Origin: JACMLD01 sp038207265
Lineage (GTDB): Bacteria > Bacteroidota > Bacteroidia > Chitinophagales > Chitinophagaceae
DNA: 64,000 nucleotides
NCBI GenBank assembly: GCA_038207265.1
Contig: JBBQZZ010000009.1
Location: 62,001-126,000, forward strand
Direction of reading: 5' to 3'
In this document: piece after piece, positions 35,825-43,466 of the stretch
How positions within the stretch are numbered: position 1 is the stretch's first letter
Layout of the letters: the number at the start of each line of letters is the position of its first letter
Translations under genes and position numbers: made by a program
Notes under the pieces: generated by a model
Databases searched by the model: none
Seen by the model: the letters and a program-made list of their open reading frames with translations, nothing else
What the model was told of the DNA's origin: nothing

Positions 35825-35850
35825 GCAGAGAAGCGATGTTGCTTCCCTGC
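35825..35850 (-). terminator. hairpin in the rpoB-rpoC spacer, possible partial terminator or processing site
   Basis: Ten-base stem with a single mismatch that becomes a G-U pair on the minus strand (GCAGGGAAGC / GCTTCTCTGC), loop of six. It lies 7 bases after the rpoB stop and is followed by CTGATTTTTTATG. A further GC-rich hairpin (CCCGGTTTACCGGGG) is present near 35780. Confidence 0.45.
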
Positions 35851-35857
35851 ATTGAGT

Positions 35858-38800
35858 TTATTCAAATTTCAGATCAAGACCCAATCCTCTTAATTCATGT
35901 ACCAGTACATTAAATGATTCAGGAATACCCGGCCTTGGAATATTTTCACCTTTTACAATTGCTTCATAGGTCTTGGCTCTTCCGATAATATCATCGGATT
36001 TAAGCGTCAGCAATTCCTGCAATATGTTGGATGCACCATAAGCTTCGAGTGCCCAAACCTCCATTTCACCAAAACGCTGACCACCAAATTGTGCTTTACC
36101 ACCCAATGGTTGTTGCGTAATCAAACTGTATGGTCCTATTGAACGGGCGTGCATCTTATCATCCACCATGTGATGCAGTTTAATGATATAGATAATACCA
36201 ACTGTTGCTTTCTGGTGGAAGCGCTCACCTGTTTCACCATCATAGAGATAGGTGTGACCATTCAAAGGAATGCCAGCATCATTACAATATCTTTCAATTT
36301 CTTCAGTAGTGGCACCATCAAAAATGGGTGTAGCAAATTTCACTTTCAACTTTTCACCGGCCCAACCCAATATGGTTTCATATATCTGGCCAAGGTTCAT
36401 ACGACTGGGTACGCCCAATGGATTCAATACAATATCAACTGGTGTTCCGTCTTCTAAGAAAGGCATATCTTCTGCACGCACAATTTTCGCAACAATACCT
36501 TTATTACCATGACGACCCGCCATCTTATCTCCCACTTTCAGTTTACGTTTTACAGCCAGGTAAACTTTCGCCAGCTTCAATACGCCTGCTGGTAATTCGT
36601 CACCAATCGAAATATTGAATTTCTCTCTTTTATACCTTCCTAATTCTTCATTGTACTTAATGCTATAGTTGTGCAGCAATACATTGATGAGTTCATCTAC
36701 TTTTGCGTCGCCGGACCAACCCAATGGATTCACATTGAGATAATCAATAGAAGCAAGATTTTTTGCATTGAACTTAGCACCTTTGCCAATCTGCATTTCA
36801 CCAAAATTATTGCTAACACCTGCAGAGGTATGTTCTCTCAACAAGGTTTGCAGTTTGCTCAACAACAACTCCTTCAGGTCTTCTACATTTTTCTCATGTA
36901 CTTTTTCCAGTTTCTCCAGTTGCGCCTTCTCTCTCACTTTTGCATTCTTATCTTTCTTTGCACGTTGGAAAAGTTTTTTATTGATCACCACACCTTCTAC
37001 ACCATTCGGCGCTTTCAATGATGCATCTTTTGCATCACCCGCTTTATCACCGAAAATTGCACGCAATAATTTTTCTTCTGGAGTTGGATCACTTTCACCT
37101 TTTGGTGTAATCTTTCCAATGATGATATCTCCTTCTTTTACGGATGCACCAATTCTAATAATACCATTTTCATCCAGATCTTTTGTAGCTTCTTCAGATA
37201 CGTTTGGAATATCTGGTGTCAATTCTTCTTCACCCAATTTTGTATCTCGTACTTCCAATTCGTATTCTGAAATATGGATGGAAGTAAACAAATCTTCGCT
37301 CACAACTTTTTCACTGATTACAATTGCATCTTCAAAATTGTAACCCTTCCATGGCATAAAGGCAACTTTTAAGTTACGACCCAACGCCAGTTCACTGTCT
37401 TTTACTGCATATCCTTCACTTAAGAAATCATCTTTCTTAACACGTTGTCCTTTTTTAACAGCTGGTTTTTGCGAAATAGACGTCTCCTGGTTTGTTTTAA
37501 TGAATTTTGTAAGGTTATATATCCTTAAATCTTCTTCAAAACTTACCAGCCTGTCTGTATCGTTCCTATCGTAACGAACATGAATTTCATTACCATCTAC
37601 ATATTCAACAATGCCTTCGCCATCTGCTAAAATCTGAACTCTTGCATCGCGTGCGGCCTTTGCTTCAAGTCCTGTACCAACAATAGGCACCTGCGGACGT
37701 ATTAATGGAACTGCCTGGCGTTGCATGTTGGAACCCATCAATGCACGGTTGGCATCATCGTGTTCAAGGAACGGAATCAGCGATGCACTCAATCCAACAA
37801 TCTGGTTAGGTGCAACGTCCATGTATTCCACTTCACTCTTGTCAAGAATGGGGAAATCACCGGTTTGACGGGAAACAATTTTTTCTTCCAGGAAATGTCC
37901 CTTTTCATCCAACGGTACATTCGCCTGTGCAATTTTTGCCGGATCTTCTTCTTCTGCACTGAGGAAAGTTAATTTTTTCAAATCTACTTTCCCATCATTC
38001 ACTTTATGATAAGGAGTTTCAATAAAACCCATTTCATTAATCTTAGCATGTACACACAGGGTAGAAATCAAACCAATGTTTGGACCTTCCGGTGTTTCAA
38101 TTGTACACAAGCGACCATAATGAGAATAGTGAACATCACGAACCTCAAAACCCGCACGCTCACGACTAAGACCACCTGGTCCGAGTGCTGATATCCTACG
38201 TTTGTGTGTTATCTCACTCAGGGGATTTGTCTGATCCAAAAATTGCGACAGCTGTGAAGTACCAAAGAAAGAATTGATCACTGAAGAAAGCGTTCTTGCA
38301 TTGATCAAATCTACCGGTGTGAATACTTCATTATCGCGTACGTTCATTCTTTCACGGATGGTTCTTGCCATACGTGCAAGACCAACACCAAACTGTGCAT
38401 ACAATTGTTCCCCTACTGTTCGTACACGACGGTTGCTCAGGTGATCAATATCATCAATATCTGCTTTGGCATTTGTAAGCCTTACCAGGTATTTGATAAT
38501 CTCAATCATATCTTCTTTAGTGAGTGTTTTATGATCGAGCGGCTGGTTCAAACCAAGTTTGCGGTTGATTTTATAACGACCTACCTCACCCAGATCATAA
38601 CGTTTATCGCTAAAGAACAATTTATCAATAATACCACGGGCAGTTTCATTATCGGGAGCATCTGCACCACGCAACTGGCGGTAAATATGCTGTACCGCTT
38701 CCAACTCACTGTTAGATGTATCTTTATTAAGTGTATTGTAAATAATAGCGTAATCACCACCTACATCTTCTTTTTGCAGGAAAACACTTTTCACATCCAT

Positions 38801-39661
38801 CTCACTAATGGTTTCAATACCTTCTTCATCAAGAATGGTATCGCGTTCCATTACAATTTCATTGCGCTCAATAGAAACCACTTCGCCGGTGTCTTCATCT
38901 ACAAAATCTTCTACCCAGGTTCTTAATACACGAGCGGCTAATTTTTTTCCAATGTGTTTTTCGAGTGATTTCTTATCAGTCTTCACTTCATCTGCCATGC
39001 CAAAAAGCTCCAGGATGTCTTTATCAGTTTCGTAACCGATAGAACGTAATAAAGTAGTAACCGGGAATTTCTTTTTGCGATCGATATAAGCATACATAAC
39101 ATTGTTGATGTCTGTAGCAAATTCCATCCAGGCTCCTTTGAATGGTATAACCCGCGCAGAATAAATTTTTGTGCCGTTGGGGTGAATAGACTGACCAAAG
39201 AATACGCCTGGTGAACGATGCAACTGACTTACCACAACACGTTCGGCACCATTGATAACAAATGTACCACGGGGTGTCATGTAAGGTATATTGCCAAGAA
39301 AAACATCCTGAACAATCGTTTGGAAATCCACGTGTTCCTCATCGTTACAACTCAAACGCAATTTTGCCTTAAGAGGAACGGCATAAGTAAGACCACGTTC
39401 CATACATTCTTCAATGGTATAACGTGGCGGATCTATAAAGTAGTCAAGAAACTCGAGTACGAAAATATTGCGGGTATCGGTGATCGGGAAATTTTCCTTA
39501 AACACTTTGAATAACCCTTCAATATTACGTTTGTCCGGAGTTGTTTCTAACTGAAAATACTCTTTAAATGATTGGATTTGCACTTCCAATAAGTCAGGCG
39601 CTTCTGCTAAGTTTTTAATCTTTCCGAAGTTAATCCTGCTTTGCAATTTTGTTGAAGACAT
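35858..39661 (-). CDS. rpoB: DNA-directed RNA polymerase subunit beta
   Basis: Protein of 1267 residues from the ATG at 39661 (MSSTKLQSRINFGKI), the usual start of Bacteroidetes RpoB; an in-frame ATG at 39691 would add ten residues. The rifampicin pocket reads FGTSQLSQFLDQTNPLSEITHKRRISALGPGG, with the positions commonly changed in resistant mutants looking wild type. Downstream are GPNIGLISTL and the C-terminal MKLHHMVDDKMHARSIGPYS-type clamp region. The gene has its own promoter and is separated from rplL by a terminator. Confidence 0.97.
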   Translation of the reverse strand: MSSTKLQSRINFGKIKNLAEAPDLLEVQIQSFKEYFQLETTPDKRNIEGLFKVFKENFPITDTRNIFVLEFLDYFIDPPRYTIEECMERGLTYAVPLKAKLRLSCNDEEHVDFQTIVQDVFLGNIPYMTPRGTFVINGAERVVVSQLHRSPGVFFGQSIHPNGTKIYSARVIPFKGAWMEFATDINNVMYAYIDRKKKFPVTTLLRSIGYETDKDILELFGMADEVKTDKKSLEKHIGKKLAARVLRTWVEDFVDEDTGEVVSIERNEIVMERDTILDEEGIETISEMDVKSVFLQKEDVGGDYAIIYNTLNKDTSNSELEAVQHIYRQLRGADAPDNETARGIIDKLFFSDKRYDLGEVGRYKINRKLGLNQPLDHKTLTKEDMIEIIKYLVRLTNAKADIDDIDHLSNRRVRTVGEQLYAQFGVGLARMARTIRERMNVRDNEVFTPVDLINARTLSSVINSFFGTSQLSQFLDQTNPLSEITHKRRISALGPGGLSRERAGFEVRDVHYSHYGRLCTIETPEGPNIGLISTLCVHAKINEMGFIETPYHKVNDGKVDLKKLTFLSAEEEDPAKIAQANVPLDEKGHFLEEKIVSRQTGDFPILDKSEVEYMDVAPNQIVGLSASLIPFLEHDDANRALMGSNMQRQAVPLIRPQVPIVGTGLEAKAARDARVQILADGEGIVEYVDGNEIHVRYDRNDTDRLVSFEEDLRIYNLTKFIKTNQETSISQKPAVKKGQRVKKDDFLSEGYAVKDSELALGRNLKVAFMPWKGYNFEDAIVISEKVVSEDLFTSIHISEYELEVRDTKLGEEELTPDIPNVSEEATKDLDENGIIRIGASVKEGDIIIGKITPKGESDPTPEEKLLRAIFGDKAGDAKDASLKAPNGVEGVVINKKLFQRAKKDKNAKVREKAQLEKLEKVHEKNVEDLKELLLSKLQTLLREHTSAGVSNNFGEMQIGKGAKFNAKNLASIDYLNVNPLGWSGDAKVDELINVLLHNYSIKYNEELGRYKREKFNISIGDELPAGVLKLAKVYLAVKRKLKVGDKMAGRHGNKGIVAKIVRAEDMPFLEDGTPVDIVLNPLGVPSRMNLGQIYETILGWAGEKLKVKFATPIFDGATTEEIERYCNDAGIPLNGHTYLYDGETGERFHQKATVGIIYIIKLHHMVDDKMHARSIGPYSLITQQPLGGKAQFGGQRFGEMEVWALEAYGASNILQELLTLKSDDIIGRAKTYEAIVKGENIPRPGIPESFNVLVHELRGLGLDLKFE

Positions 39662-39825
39662 ATTATTTAAAACCGGTTTTAAATTGTTCAAACAATTGTT
39701 TCGCCAATAGACAAAAAAATACCGTAGAACTTTTCAGTTCTCAGTGTCCTGATAAATAAATAATTATAGAAAATGGCCATTGATTTTTAAACACCCGGGC
39801 TTATTTCTTTTGTACAAATGGAGTG

Positions 39826-39855
39826 CAAAGGTAATGAAATAAGAAAAACAAACAA
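39826..39855 (-). promoter_or_regulatory. promoter of rpoBC
   Basis: On the minus strand TTG (plus 39853-39855), 19 bases, then TACCTTTG (plus 39826-39833): a full match to the Bacteroidetes housekeeping promoter. It leaves a 5' leader of about 160 bases before the rpoB start. Confidence 0.75.
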
Positions 39856-39890
39856 TAAAACTTTGCCATCAAAGTTCAGGCCGAAAATAA

Positions 39891-39915
39891 AAACCCCGGC
39901 ACAAAGCCGGGGTTT
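39891..39915 (-). terminator. terminator between rplL and rpoB
   Basis: Perfect 10-base stem AAACCCCGGC/GCCGGGGTTT with loop ACAAA, 18 bases after the rplL stop and followed on the minus strand by TTATTTTC. It should stop most transcripts of the ribosomal protein genes before rpoB. Confidence 0.85.
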
Positions 39916-39933
39916 CCAATCTTTTATGCCCGA

Positions 39934-40308
39934 TTACTGAATTTCTACATCAGCACCCGCTTCAGTCAATTTTGTCTTTACTTCTTCAGCTTCTGCCTTA
40001 CTTACACCCTCTTTAACTGCCTTAGGCGCTCCATCCACTAATTCTTTGGCTTCTTTCAAACCTAAACCGGTCAAATCCTTTACAATTTTAACCACATTCA
40101 ATTTAGACGCACCACCACTCTTCAGAATTACATTGAAAGCGGTTTTCTCTTCAACTGCTGCTGCTGCACCATCGCCCCCTGCAGATGCTACAACTGTTGC
40201 TGCTGCTGGTTCAATACCATATTCGGTTTTAAGAAAATCGGCCAGTTCCTGTACTTCTTTTACAGTTAGACCTACTAATTGTTCTGCTAATGTTTTTAAG
40301 TCTGCCAT
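39934..40308 (-). CDS. rplL: 50S ribosomal protein L7/L12 (bL12)
   Basis: Protein of 124 residues. The N-terminal dimerisation helices (MADLKTLAEQLVGLTVKEVQELADFL) are followed by an alanine-rich hinge and the C-terminal factor-binding domain, with FNVILKSGGASKLNVVKIVKDLTGLGLKEAKELVDGAPKAVKEG, the part that contacts elongation factors. It forms the ribosomal stalk on L10. It lies after rplJ in the usual order and is followed by a strong terminator. Length is normal. Confidence 0.97.
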   Translation of the reverse strand: MADLKTLAEQLVGLTVKEVQELADFLKTEYGIEPAAATVVASAGGDGAAAAVEEKTAFNVILKSGGASKLNVVKIVKDLTGLGLKEAKELVDGAPKAVKEGVSKAEAEEVKTKLTEAGADVEIQ

Positions 40309-40419
40309 TTTGATTTAATTTTTTCCGCCTTCATCGCTCTTTATTTGAGCTCCGGAGGATAGTTTAAAAAAATTGTTTCGCCTTTTATTTGAACCGTCGG
40401 CCAGGTTATATTAAAATTT

Positions 40420-40950
40420 TTATTCTGCAGCTGCGGGTTCGGAAGCACCAGCGGCCTTTTGCTCGTGGTGATGCAGCAATGCAGCCAAAACGCGTTTTGC
40501 TGGTGATTGCAATAATCCTATTACTTCACCTATCAATTCATTCTTGGTTTTAATCTTGGTTAATGCGACCAGGTTTTTATCACCCACATAAATATCTCCA
40601 TTAATGAAAGCTGCTTTTAAAACAGGCTTTTCACTGTTACCGGGTGTTTTGCGAAAAGAGCTGATAATTAAAGCCGGCTCTTTGGGATTTTCTGAAAACA
40701 TCAATGCCGTAACCTTGTGCAATGATTCATATACACCAGAATATTTTGATCCGTCCAGTGATTCCAGTGCTTTTTTTATTAAAGTATTCTTTGCAACCTT
40801 CATCTCAACATTTTTATCGAAACAAGCACGGCGCAATTTACCCACTTGTTCAACAGAAAGCGCTTCGGTATCTGCAATGTAGAAGTTATTATATTGAGCG
40901 AACTTGCCTTTCAGCAATTCAATCACTTCGTTTTTTTGATCTTTTGTCAT
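40420..40950 (-). CDS. rplJ: 50S ribosomal protein L10 (uL10)
   Basis: Protein of 176 residues. It begins with a helix containing EVIELLKGKFAQYNNFYIADTEALS, then RRACFDKNVEMKVAKNTLIKKAL, the RNA-binding core, then FINGDIYVGDKNLVALTKIKTKNELIGEVIGLLQSPAKRVLAAL, the last helix that binds bL12 dimers. It anchors the stalk to the 23S rRNA. It sits between rplA and rplL as in most bacteria. The 111-base gap to rplL has no hairpin that I can defend. Confidence 0.97.
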   Translation of the reverse strand: MTKDQKNEVIELLKGKFAQYNNFYIADTEALSVEQVGKLRRACFDKNVEMKVAKNTLIKKALESLDGSKYSGVYESLHKVTALMFSENPKEPALIISSFRKTPGNSEKPVLKAAFINGDIYVGDKNLVALTKIKTKNELIGEVIGLLQSPAKRVLAALLHHHEQKAAGASEPAAAE

Positions 40951-41004
40951 AACGTTTTTTTTATTTCAATATCGCCAGGGCGAAATGAACATCATGGAAT
41001 TTAA

Positions 41005-41697
41005 TTAGTGTACAAATGTTTTGGTATCTACAGCAATACCAGGACTCATGCTGCTGGCCAAGCTTACCCCGCGCAGGTAAATTCCTTTTGCGGAAGATGG
41101 CTTTAACTTCACAATTGCATTGATTAATTCCTGGCTGTTTTCCGCAATTTTTTCGGCACCAAAACTAACACGGCCAATAGAGGCATGAATAATTCCTGCT
41201 TTATCTACTTTAAAAGCTATTTTTCCGCCCTTCACTTCATTAACCGCTTCTGCCACATTATTGGTAACGGTACCGGTTTTGGGGTTCGGCATTAAATTAC
41301 GTGGACCCAAAACTTTACCGAGTTTACCAATTTTAGGCATCACTGAAGGAGTAGCAACAATCACATCTACATCAACCCACCCGCCTTCAATCTTTGTAAT
41401 AAACTCTTCCAGTCCAACAAAATCTGCACCTGCAGCTCTTGCTTCAGCTTCTTTGTCTGGCGTACACAGCACCAAAACTTTTTTCGTTTTTCCGGTACCG
41501 TGAGGAAGGGTCACCGTACCACGAACAGCCTGATCGGCTTTTTTAGGATCAACACCCAAACGTATATGTAAATCAACGGAAGCATCAAATTTGGTAGTAT
41601 TCACTTCTTTTACAAGTGTTGATGCTTCTTTTAATGTATATGCTTTATTGGAATCTACTTTCGAATTCGCGACTTTTCTTTTTTTACTGATAGCCAT
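41005..41697 (-). CDS. rplA: 50S ribosomal protein L1 (uL1)
   Basis: Protein of 230 residues. The family core is clear: KFDASVDLHIRLGVDPKKADQAVRGTVTLPHGTGK, then GKLGKVLGPRNLMPNPKTGTVT, the uL1 signature, and the C-terminal KPSSAKGIYLRGVSLASSMSPGI. It forms the L1 stalk at the E site and often represses its own operon. It starts 27 bases after rplK and was probably co-transcribed with it, as is usual. No anomalies. Confidence 0.97.
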   Translation of the reverse strand: MAISKKRKVANSKVDSNKAYTLKEASTLVKEVNTTKFDASVDLHIRLGVDPKKADQAVRGTVTLPHGTGKTKKVLVLCTPDKEAEARAAGADFVGLEEFITKIEGGWVDVDVIVATPSVMPKIGKLGKVLGPRNLMPNPKTGTVTNNVAEAVNEVKGGKIAFKVDKAGIIHASIGRVSFGAEKIAENSQELINAIVKLKPSSAKGIYLRGVSLASSMSPGIAVDTKTFVH

Positions 41698-41724
41698 AGC
41701 TCAAAAATTTTAAGTGATAATAAA

Positions 41725-42168
41725 TTAATTTTCCCAGGGGGCTTTACCATCAACTGTAAGACCCATACTACGGGCGGTACCGGCTACCATTCGCATGGCA
41801 CTTTCTACAGTAAAGCAATTCAAATCAGCCATTTTATCTTTGGCTATTGCTTCAACGTTTGACCAGGTAACTTTTCCTACTTTGTTGCGGTTTGGCTCTT
41901 TGGAACCACTTTGAATTTTTGCAGCTTCCATCAGCTGGATAGCAGCCGGAGGAGTTTTGATGATAAATTCAAAACTTTTGTCAGAATATACAGTAATTAA
42001 TACGGGAAGTACTTTGCCCATTTTATCCTGGGTTCTTGCATTAAACTGCTTACAGAACTCCATTATATTAACGCCTTTGGAACCCAGCGCCGGACCAATG
42101 GGAGGTGCAGGATTGGCCTGACCGCCTTTACACTGCAACTTTACAAAACCAGAGATTTCTTTTGCCAT
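41725..42168 (-). CDS. rplK: 50S ribosomal protein L11 (uL11)
   Basis: Protein of 147 residues with the uL11 N-terminal domain (QCKGGQANPAPPIGPALGSKGVNIMEFCKQFN) and the rRNA-binding C-terminal domain ending KMADLNCFTVESAMRMVAGTARSMGLTV. It binds the GTPase-associated centre with the L10 stalk and is needed for stringent-response sensing in many bacteria. First gene of the ribosomal protein operon here, preceded by its own promoter and by the nusG terminator. Confidence 0.97.
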   Translation of the reverse strand: MAKEISGFVKLQCKGGQANPAPPIGPALGSKGVNIMEFCKQFNARTQDKMGKVLPVLITVYSDKSFEFIIKTPPAAIQLMEAAKIQSGSKEPNRNKVGKVTWSNVEAIAKDKMADLNCFTVESAMRMVAGTARSMGLTVDGKAPWEN

Positions 42169-42254
42169 TTTTTTACTTTTTGGTGTTAACGTCCCGATAT
42201 TATCGGCACTCCCAAATTCAAATTTGTTTAAAAAGAACTATTTTTTTGGGATGG

Positions 42255-42284
42255 CAAAGCTAAGAAAAAACTTTCAGCAAACAA
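42255..42284 (-). promoter_or_regulatory. promoter of the rplKAJL operon
   Basis: Minus strand TTG (plus 42282-42284), 19 bases, then TAGCTTTG (plus 42255-42262). It lies about 87 bases before the rplK ATG and just beyond the nusG terminator. Confidence 0.7.
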
Positions 42285-42308
42285 GCGGCATTACTTCTTT
42301 TTGTTAAA

Positions 42309-42330
42309 AAGCCCCGCAATTGCAGGGCTT
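42309..42330 (-). terminator. terminator of secE-nusG
   Basis: Inverted repeat AAGCCC...GGGCTT with an inner GCAA/TTGC and one C-A mismatch, 20 bases after the nusG stop. On the minus strand it is followed by TTTTTAAC. Confidence 0.75.
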
Positions 42331-42350
42331 ACTAATAAATGAATTTGAGT

Positions 42351-42923
42351 TTAGCTAAGTTTTTCTACCTGCATATAGTTCAGTTCTACCGGCGTTGAAC
42401 GACCAAAAATCTTCACAGTAACTTTCAATTTCTTCTTTTCATCATTTACATCTTCAATGATACCATTAAAATCATTGAAAGGCCCTTCTATAATTTTAAT
42501 GGTTTCTCCTACAATAAAAGGTTCACTCATACTCACACCACCAGCCTCTGCCATTTCATCCATTTTACCCAGCATCTTATTCACTTCTGCTTTTCGTAAG
42601 GCAATGGGGTTTTCTTTACCCAGGAAATGAATAACACTATTGGTGTTTTTAATAGTGTCCCTTAAATCATCACTCAGTTTACCTTCAGATATTTCAATCA
42701 TTACATACCCCGGATAATAGTTGCGTTCCCGCATCACTTTTTTCCCATTCTGCACTTTATATACTTTTTCAACCGGCAGAAAAACTTGTTTCACAATATT
42801 TTCCCAGCCGCCTCTTGAAATTTCTTTGTCCAGGTATTCCTTCACTTTACGTTCTTTACCGCTTACTACACGCAGCACAAACCATTTGGTTTCCTGTTGT
42901 TGGGTCTGATTTTCCATTATCAT
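42351..42923 (-). CDS. nusG: transcription termination/antitermination factor NusG
   Basis: Protein of 190 residues. The NGN domain starts with TKWFVLRVVSGKERKVKEYL and contains NYYPGYVMIEI, and the C-terminal KOW domain carries GETIKIIEGPFNDFNGIIEDVNDEKKKLKV. It binds RNA polymerase and links it to ribosomes or Rho. ATG 42923 overlaps the secE stop (ATGA); a second ATG two codons later is possible. This is the usual secE-nusG pair. Confidence 0.96.
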   Translation of the reverse strand: MIMENQTQQQETKWFVLRVVSGKERKVKEYLDKEISRGGWENIVKQVFLPVEKVYKVQNGKKVMRERNYYPGYVMIEISEGKLSDDLRDTIKNTNSVIHFLGKENPIALRKAEVNKMLGKMDEMAEAGGVSMSEPFIVGETIKIIEGPFNDFNGIIEDVNDEKKKLKVTVKIFGRSTPVELNYMQVEKLS

Positions 42924-43114
42924 TTAAATAAAGAATAAACTAAATTAAGCGCTCCTTTAGAGGCAATGTCCATTGCAAAAACCAAGGCGGTGATCAATAA
43001 TGTTGCAATCAATACAATGACGGTTGATTGTTGCAATTGAACCCAGGTAGGCCAGGTAACTTTTTCCACCATCTCCTTGTAAGACTCTTTTGCGTAAGTT
43101 GAAATTTTGTTCAT
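42920..43114 (-). CDS. secE: preprotein translocase subunit SecE
   Basis: Protein of 64 residues. It has an amphipathic helix with YKEMVEKVTWPTWVQLQQST (the conserved SecE core) and one membrane helix at about 31-48. The frame is open further upstream through the tRNA-Trp gene, but ATG 43114 (MNKISTYAKESYKEM) is the only sensible start. SecE clamps the SecY channel in the inner membrane. Its stop overlaps the nusG start, so the two are coupled. Length is typical of the short SecE type. Confidence 0.95.
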   Translation of the reverse strand: MNKISTYAKESYKEMVEKVTWPTWVQLQQSTVIVLIATLLITALVFAMDIASKGALNLVYSLFK

Positions 43115-43144
43115 TTTTCTCAAATTAGAAACGTGATAAAATTT

Positions 43145-43228
43145 AATGTGGAAATGTGATGATGTGTTAATGTGTAAATGAAATCCCGAATTAAAGAATT
43201 TCCACATTTTCCTATTTTCACATTTCCA
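43145..43228. repeat. AATGTG/CACATT hexamer-like repeats in the secE leader
   Basis: Four ATGTG units on the plus strand between 43145 and 43180 are followed by CCACATTTT and TCACATTTCC units in the opposite sense between 43200 and 43228. Together they can form a long imperfect hairpin in the RNA between tRNA-Trp and secE. No coding role is seen. Confidence 0.5.
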
Positions 43229-43237
43229 ATTAGACAG

Positions 43238-43308
43238 CACGGGCACTAGGATTCGAACCCAGATCAAAGGTTTTGGAGACCCGTATGCTACCGTTGCACC
43301 ATGCCCGT
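43238..43308 (-). tRNA. tRNA-Trp (anticodon CCA)
   Basis: Minus-strand cloverleaf of 71 bases: acceptor ACGGGCA (5' end at 43308) pairing with TGCCCGT, anticodon loop CTCCAAA giving CCA, T-arm GGGTTCGAATCC, discriminator G at 43238. CCA is not encoded. The gene lies between tuf and secE, the ancestral place in many bacteria, and is likely co-transcribed with them. Confidence 0.95.
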
Positions 43309-43317
43309 ATTTGTTTT

Positions 43318-43353
43318 GACCCGTATCCCGCTAACAGCGGGACCATGCCCGTA
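43318..43353 (-). pseudogene. damaged partial copy of the tRNA-Trp 5' half with an inserted palindrome
   Basis: On the plus strand GACCCGTAT (43318-43326) and ACCATGCCCGTA (43342-43353) match the intact tRNA at both ends of its 5' half, but the D-arm between them is replaced by TCCCGCT-AAC-AGCGGGA, a perfect 7-base hairpin. It starts 10 bases upstream of tRNA-Trp in the direction of transcription and has no anticodon or T-arm. Confidence 0.6.
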
Positions 43354-43361
43354 GAAAGCTA

Positions 43362-43393
43362 AAAGCTATCCAGGATAATACCTGGACAGCTTT
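43362..43393 (-). terminator. terminator-like hairpin after tuf
   Basis: 13-base stem AAAGCTGTCCAGG/CCTGGATAGCTTT (minus strand; one G-T pair), loop TATTAT, followed by TAGC and a weak T-run. It lies about 74 bases after the tuf stop and before tRNA-Trp, so it may end or lower transcription out of tuf. Confidence 0.7.
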
Positions 43394-43466
43394 CAGACTA
43401 CAAATATATCAATTATTATTTGCAAAATCCATTGCCAATGCAAAAAGCATTTTAAATGGAAAAGCA

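Noticed and set aside
31401..39661. Many plus-strand open frames opposite rpoB and rpoC
   Set aside because: They are short, lack starts with any ribosome binding site and have the composition expected of antisense frames of conserved genes.
43115..43267. N-terminal extension of SecE through the tRNA-Trp gene
   Set aside because: The frame is open by chance across a tRNA; SecE from 43114 has the normal length of 64 residues.
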